DNA of 39,319 nt, from NCBI GenBank assembly GCA_949388605.1, contig CASKJV010000015.1, positions 1-39,319 of the forward strand, given 5' to 3'. The notes under the pieces were generated by a model. That model was not told the origin of the DNA, ran no database searches, and saw only the letters and a program-made list of their open reading frames with translations. Source of the stretch: an uncultured Clostridia bacterium. GTDB lineage: Bacteria > Bacillota > Clostridia > TANB77 > CAG-508. Within the stretch, counting starts at the first letter, position 1; each line of letters starts with the position of its first letter. Position numbers and translations under genes: made by a program. This document shows, piece after piece, positions 35,343-39,319 of the stretch.

Positions 35343-35388
35343 TGTTAACCTCGGTTAACATTATATTACTTTTTATGTATAAAGTCAA
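35343..35388 (-). promoter_or_regulatory. promoter and operator of dtxR-sufC-sufB operon
   Basis: On the minus strand, TTGACT (35388-35383), a 17-bp spacer and TATAAT (35365-35360) form a strong promoter. Immediately after the -10, TGTTAACC-ga-GGTTAACA (35360-35343) is a perfect 8-bp palindrome with a 2-bp centre, located to block transcription start. Confidence 0.88.
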
Positions 35389-35403
35389 TACGAAATCGGA
35401 AAA

Positions 35404-35429
35404 AGAGCAGATGATATCTCATCTGCTCT
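35404..35429 (-). terminator. terminator of beta-CASP gene
   Basis: AGAGCAGATGA (35404-35414) pairs with TCATCTGCTCT (35419-35429), followed by TTTTT on the minus strand. Confidence 0.85.
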
Positions 35430-35460
35430 GGCACATTATTTAGTTGTATGATTATGAAAT

Positions 35461-37071
35461 TTAACTCTCATCCTTTCCCTTTTCAGATTTCCGTTTTCTT
35501 TTAGCTGCATTTCTCATTTTCTTTTTATTCGCCTTTTGTTTGCGACGTTTCTCTCTTCTTTTTGCTTCTGCATCCTTATTAAAAATACGATTAAACTGTG
35601 TATTTAGTTTGGCTGGAGTTTTTTTGATAAAGATATCATTATATTTATCATCTTTCTGTGCGTTTTGATAAATAACATACATGTTATCTCTATCTATTAT
35701 ACCAACATCTTTAGCAGAAGTTTCCTCTGCTACTCTTTTGGCAAAAATCTCACGATTTTCATAACTTCCATGATTAATAATTGATAATACAATATTGTTA
35801 AATTGTTTTAAGAAATCATTAATCATTTCATCTGCAGTTGCATGAGAAGTGCATTCCCGTGTTGTTTTTACAATTGCTTTTTTAGTAATTACATTATGAC
35901 CTATTTTAACAATGCTTTCTCTTTTTGCATCCAATAATGTTCTAGCAAGAGTTTCTTCTGCTGCATATCCTGCCAAATGAATCATTGTATTGGGTTTTTG
36001 CAAAAAAATAGGTACATAAGTTCTTGCTGGGCCATTAGAAAGCATTCCTGAAGTTGTAATAATAATTTTCGGCCTCTTGTCTGAAATTACAGCATCTCTT
36101 TGTTTCGGTGTAACATAAATAACATTCTTCGGCAAGAAATCCTTTTTTTCAGGATTATACCATTCAAGAATTTGTTTATATTTCTCTGTAGTTTTTATTC
36201 CTAAAGAACCATCAATACAAATGATATAGTCTTCTGGAATTAAACCTTCGTCCTGCAAACACTTGAAAAAATAAAGAAGTTCTTGCATTCTTCCCTGAGC
36301 AAAAGCACCAATCAGAATATCCATCTTTTTGGAAAACGATTCAAGCACATTTGCTTTTAAGCATTTTTTGATTTCATCTGAATTTGTGTTGCCATATGTT
36401 GACTCATTTACCATAATAAGTGGCATATCTAAGAGCCATTGTGGAAATGGTGGTACCTCATAAAAACAATTTTTCATACGGTAGTCACCAGTAAAAAAGA
36501 AGTTTATAGATTTCATCCCTTTATACTGGCACTGCAGTAAAATCATTCCTGCTCCAAGAATATGTCCATTTTCAAAAAATGTTATTTTAATTCCAGGAAG
36601 AATTTCCACAGTTTTACGATATGGAAGTCCTACAATAAGTTCCTCTGTTTTTTCAACGTCTTCTGCCGAATACAAAGGTTTGAACATTTTTGCTTCTTCA
36701 GGATATCTCTCCTTCATATCTTGCGCATTTTCTCTTTGCTGTGCAGCACAATCATTTAAAAATGCAGGACAAAGTTGCTGAGTAATATTTGTCATATAAA
36801 TTTTGTTTGTATATCCATTTTTGACAAATTTCGGAAGCATACCTGTGTGATCAATATGGTTATGTGTTACAACTATTGCATCAATATCTTTGGGATCTAA
36901 ATCATCTACATAATTTAAATACCGATATTTGATTTCCTGAAAATAACCACAATCCACTAACACTCTTTTTGTACTTCCATCTGGAAACTCAACAACAACT
37001 AATAACCGAGATCCAGTTACTTCGTTGTGATACGCACTTAAATACGCTTTAAAGGTAGGTTTATTTCTCAT
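35461..37071 (-). CDS. metallo-beta-lactamase beta-CASP RNase
   Basis: This 536-residue protein has the metal site VVTHNHIDHTGML (HxHxDH 70-75), ENGHILGAGMILL and FFTGDYRM of the MBL fold. The beta-CASP insert follows (about 210-390) with GAFAQGRMQELLYF and TSGMLSNGPARTYVP, then an RMMBL-like end with HATADEMINDFLKQF (His motif C). A Lys/Arg-rich tail (505-536) may bind nucleic acid. It resembles KH-less RNase J/CPSF73-like exo/endonucleases of gut Clostridia. Four CGG Arg codons (22, 50, 405, 527) and a less AT-rich look set it apart from its neighbours. It is monocistronic with its own consensus promoter. Confidence 0.88.
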   Translation of the reverse strand: MRNKPTFKAYLSAYHNEVTGSRLLVVVEFPDGSTKRVLVDCGYFQEIKYRYLNYVDDLDPKDIDAIVVTHNHIDHTGMLPKFVKNGYTNKIYMTNITQQLCPAFLNDCAAQQRENAQDMKERYPEEAKMFKPLYSAEDVEKTEELIVGLPYRKTVEILPGIKITFFENGHILGAGMILLQCQYKGMKSINFFFTGDYRMKNCFYEVPPFPQWLLDMPLIMVNESTYGNTNSDEIKKCLKANVLESFSKKMDILIGAFAQGRMQELLYFFKCLQDEGLIPEDYIICIDGSLGIKTTEKYKQILEWYNPEKKDFLPKNVIYVTPKQRDAVISDKRPKIIITTSGMLSNGPARTYVPIFLQKPNTMIHLAGYAAEETLARTLLDAKRESIVKIGHNVITKKAIVKTTRECTSHATADEMINDFLKQFNNIVLSIINHGSYENREIFAKRVAEETSAKDVGIIDRDNMYVIYQNAQKDDKYNDIFIKKTPAKLNTQFNRIFNKDAEAKRREKRRKQKANKKKMRNAAKRKRKSEKGKDES

Positions 37072-37213
37072 TCTGAAATCTCTCCTTTTTTGAATTATTT
37101 AGTTTTCGAGTTATATTTCACGTTGGTAAACAAACTTTTACTAATGCCCTCCTTTTTTATAAAGCATAAAATTTTCCACTTCAATCTGTTCACACAATGT
37201 GTTTTATGGTCAA

Positions 37214-37242
37214 ATTATATCACGAATATGTGCAAATATCAA
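37214..37242 (-). promoter_or_regulatory. promoter of beta-CASP gene
   Basis: On the minus strand, TTGATA (37242-37237), a 17-bp spacer and TATAAT (37219-37214) stand about 140 bp upstream of the start. The leader is otherwise empty. Confidence 0.75.
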
Positions 37243-37274
37243 TATTTTTATAAAATTAACATAAAAAATAAATG

Positions 37275-37301
37275 GCATAATAACTTTTTAAGTTATTATG
37301 C
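37275..37301 (-). terminator. terminator after the ALDH-like gene
   Basis: GCATAATAACTT (37275-37286) pairs with AAGTTATTATGC (37290-37301), followed by a T-rich tract on the minus strand. Confidence 0.75.
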
Positions 37302-37316
37302 ACAAGGGTTAGTATT

Positions 37317-38327
37317 CTAAAAATCTCCACCAAATATCTTTTTTAGAAAATCTTTTATTTTTCTAAATATAGTTTTATTTACTACTTGCAAAGAATTTTC
37401 TTCTTCACTTTTAAATTCTACTGTTTCTTCTTTACTTTCCTTATTAGGCATTGGTATAATTATATTTTTATAATTATATAATTCGCATGATGATATATCA
37501 GTTTCTTTAGTATTTTCTAAACTTGTATTTACAAGAATATTTTGGCTATTTACTAGATTAATAAAATTGTAAGCTTTTTCAGCGCTTTTAGTATAAATAC
37601 TTACAGATATACTAGGCACTTCATTAATTTTTTCAATCACTTCCTCTATAGCTCCATATATAACTTCTTTTTCTAAATTTTGATTATCTCTTAATGCAAT
37701 TTCTTCTAATTCTGAATTTTCTATATAGAGATATTTATTTTCAATATATTTTTTACTTTCATATCTATTTCTTGTTAATTTTTTACCTTCTTTATTGTAA
37801 GTATAAATTACTTTATCAAAATATGAATAAAAACATTCTTCATATGGCAAAATCATAATTAAGTTTTCGTCTATATTAAATTTCTTCAAAGCTTCTTTTA
37901 TAATTTCAAAAATCAAATATTTAATACTTTGTTCATCATATTCTACATCTGAAATTGCTATTCCATTTCTTGTTTTTATTGCTTTTATTAAATATCTAAT
38001 TACTTCTATAGTATCATATGCTTCTACCGCAATAGTTCCTATTGGCATTAAAAGTGTGGCTAATATAAATCTATCTTGACTAATAACCATTTTTTTATAA
38101 TCTTTATATTTTACATCTTCTTTAATTTCTTCTTTAATAGCATTTTCTATTTCTTCATATGTTATATTTTCTTCTTTTATTTCAATTAGCTTCTCTATTT
38201 CTTTTTTATTTGCTTTTATTCTTTCTTCTATGTATATTAATACATTTTCTGTTATTTGATTATCGTTTTTTAATCTATAGCTATTTGTTGCTATTTTTAA
38301 CTTTTTTAAATTATCTTTCATCACCAT
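37317..38327 (-). CDS. aldehyde-dehydrogenase/ProA-like protein, probably a pseudoenzyme
   Basis: This 336-residue protein has an order of segments resembling glutamyl-phosphate reductase/ALDH: an N-terminal helical part (1-85), MPIGTIAVEAYDTIEVIRYL followed by AIKTRNGIAI (about 95-130), and a C-terminal VSIYTKSAEKAYNFINLVNS then ILVNTS stretch (about 245-275). The region that normally carries the catalytic Cys (NAKxxxxSxCNA) is absent: 175-235 shows no such motif. The last 60 residues are polar and end in a basic FLKKIFGGDF tail. The resemblance is by pattern only. It overlaps the upstream gene by 17 bp and is translationally coupled to it. Confidence 0.5.
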   Translation of the reverse strand: MVMKDNLKKLKIATNSYRLKNDNQITENVLIYIEERIKANKKEIEKLIEIKEENITYEEIENAIKEEIKEDVKYKDYKKMVISQDRFILATLLMPIGTIAVEAYDTIEVIRYLIKAIKTRNGIAISDVEYDEQSIKYLIFEIIKEALKKFNIDENLIMILPYEECFYSYFDKVIYTYNKEGKKLTRNRYESKKYIENKYLYIENSELEEIALRDNQNLEKEVIYGAIEEVIEKINEVPSISVSIYTKSAEKAYNFINLVNSQNILVNTSLENTKETDISSCELYNYKNIIIPMPNKESKEETVEFKSEEENSLQVVNKTIFRKIKDFLKKIFGGDF

Positions 38328-39319
38328 TCAATTCCTCTCGCATTTTATTTCTAAGCTCATCCAATCCCGTTTCTTTTTCTTTTCCTTTCATTTGTTTTAC
38401 CTGTTTTACTTTTTCGAGCCATTTTAAAGATTGGTTTAGAGCTTCTTTTATTTCTCCTTTATGTGGAATAATTTCTAAATCAAACATTTTTATTTCACTA
38501 CTATTATTCCAGTTATCTCCTTCCATTACTTCATTTGTTTCTTCATAAACTAATCCATCTTTACTATACTCTAGCTGTCTTCCTTCTTCATCTTTTACAC
38601 TAATTAGACCTTTTTGTAACATTTTCTTTATATTTATTAATGATGTATCTTCTGTTGCATTACAATAAATCTTTTGATTATTTTGACTAGCTTCTAATAA
38701 CAATTTATATATTTCCGTAGTTGATTCTGCAATAGCAAGTTTTATATCTCCATTTGGCAAATCTTCATTTTTTTGTGAATTAACACCTCCCACTATTGCT
38801 AAATCTTTTATTTTTATTTCAGACTCACTTTTACCATAAATTAAATACCAATCTTCATTACTTCCGAGTTTTACTTCTACATTATCTATTTCATATATAG
38901 ATTCTATATCATCTAGTGTTTCAGCTTCATCATTATTTAATACTTGTTGTTCCTTTCTAAAAACAATTCTTTCTATTTTCTTTATTTTATTAAGCTTTTC
39001 TTCTGTTATTTGTTCTTCTGATAATGTTTGCACTTTGCCTACTGTTCCATACCAATAAGGTACTTCTTTTGGTTTTACTATTGTTTTCCACCTATTATTC
39101 TCTTTTCTTTTTTCTATTTGGGCTAATTCGTCTTCTGGCATTGTAACTAAAATAACTGGTGTTCCTGACGATCCACTTGGTACTGTTCCTCCTGCTGAAT
39201 CAATCCATGGATATCCATTCTGTATTGAATGATACCAGTTATTTGCTTCATCTGGAGCCACTATTTTTGCAGGTGGCTGATTTGTTAATTCACCTAAATC
39301 ATTATAACCTGTTCCTGCA
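38311..39319 (-). CDS. hypothetical protein, 5' end outside the window
   Basis: The frame is open to the window edge, so the N-terminus is missing; the internal GTG at 39261 is not a reliable start. At least 335 residues are visible. The part nearest the edge is Gly/Pro/Trp-rich (NNWYHSIQNGYPWIDSAGG, PSGSSGTPVILVTMPE). The middle is acidic and mixed (ESIYEIDNVEVKLGSNEDWY, GDIKLAIAESTTEIYKLLLE), and the end is a charged helix (SLKWLEKVKQVKQMKGKEK). I do not recognise the family. The overlap with the ALDH-like gene suggests a shared function, possibly a cell-surface or secretion-associated system, but nothing visible proves it. Confidence 0.6.
   Translation of the reverse strand, partial: AGTGYNDLGELTNQPPAKIVAPDEANNWYHSIQNGYPWIDSAGGTVPSGSSGTPVILVTMPEDELAQIEKRKENNRWKTIVKPKEVPYWYGTVGKVQTLSEEQITEEKLNKIKKIERIVFRKEQQVLNNDEAETLDDIESIYEIDNVEVKLGSNEDWYLIYGKSESEIKIKDLAIVGGVNSQKNEDLPNGDIKLAIAESTTEIYKLLLEASQNNQKIYCNATEDTSLINIKKMLQKGLISVKDEEGRQLEYSKDGLVYEETNEVMEGDNWNNSSEIKMFDLEIIPHKGEIKEALNQSLKWLEKVKQVKQMKGKEKETGLDELRNKMREELNGDER

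Noticed and set aside
1-39319. CRISPR array, tRNA/rRNA genes, prophage or integrase
   Set aside because: No regularly spaced repeats, tRNA-like cloverleaf, rRNA core sequence or recombinase motifs were seen on either strand.

Overview
The window is about 39.3 kb of very AT-rich DNA from a Gram-positive, probably endospore-forming anaerobe of the Clostridia. The evidence is a germination protease (GPR), a YtxC-like sporulation protein, YlbF, YqeY and YebC, a flavodiiron protein, a SufBC-only iron-sulfur system, strong AGGAGG ribosome sites and sigma-A promoters with 17-bp spacers. Nearly all genes lie on the minus strand. Only the glycogen-synthase-like glycosyltransferase (3683-4969) and a Clp-ATPase/M41-peptidase fusion (26149-28221) are on the plus strand. 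I saw no rRNA, tRNA, CRISPR array or transposase.

Layout. 1-181: first copy of a foldback repeat. 296-4969: YlbF and a glucan (glycogen) locus with a GH57 branching enzyme, a DUF4912 protein and a divergent GT4 synthase. 5131-9621: a hypothetical gene with a long leader, yqeY-traX, ytxC-like, gpr and yebC. 10092-13812: a five-gene operon (WYL regulator, two GyrI-like proteins, SPL-type radical SAM, GNAT/YoaP) with two matching palindromic operators. 14148-14390: second repeat copy, followed immediately by a 62-bp fragment of the radical SAM gene. 14443-18782: zinc ribbon, DHH phosphoesterase, NMNAT-Nudix-kinase fusion and DUF305. 19085-25978: heterodimeric ABC exporter, small hypothetical, CorC-like protein and flavodiiron protein. 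26149-28221: Clp-type AAA fused to an FtsH-type M41 peptidase. 28337-35388: copper ATPase with a C-terminal CopZ module, then tRNA thiolation genes (ttcA-like, mnmA) and a sufB-sufC-dtxR cluster with a clear operator. 35461-39319: beta-CASP RNase, an aldehyde-dehydrogenase-like pseudoenzyme and a partial unknown gene at the edge.

The main observation is recoding. Four ordinary genes (traX, gpr, copA, sufC) are each broken by a single extra base. In all four the break lies exactly at an in-frame CGG codon, and skipping the C (so that GGN is read as Gly) restores the family sequence. In a by-eye scan of the other ordinary genes, roughly 9,000 codons, I found no other in-frame CGG. The nine in-frame CGG codons that are read through normally are all in four genes with a different look (DHH phosphoesterase, NMNAT-Nudix-kinase, Clp-M41, beta-CASP). 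The simplest reading is that CGG is unassigned or starved in this lineage and serves as a +1 frameshift signal, with tRNA-Gly capturing the overlapping GGN. The four exceptional genes look recently acquired and conflict with an obligatory version of this model.
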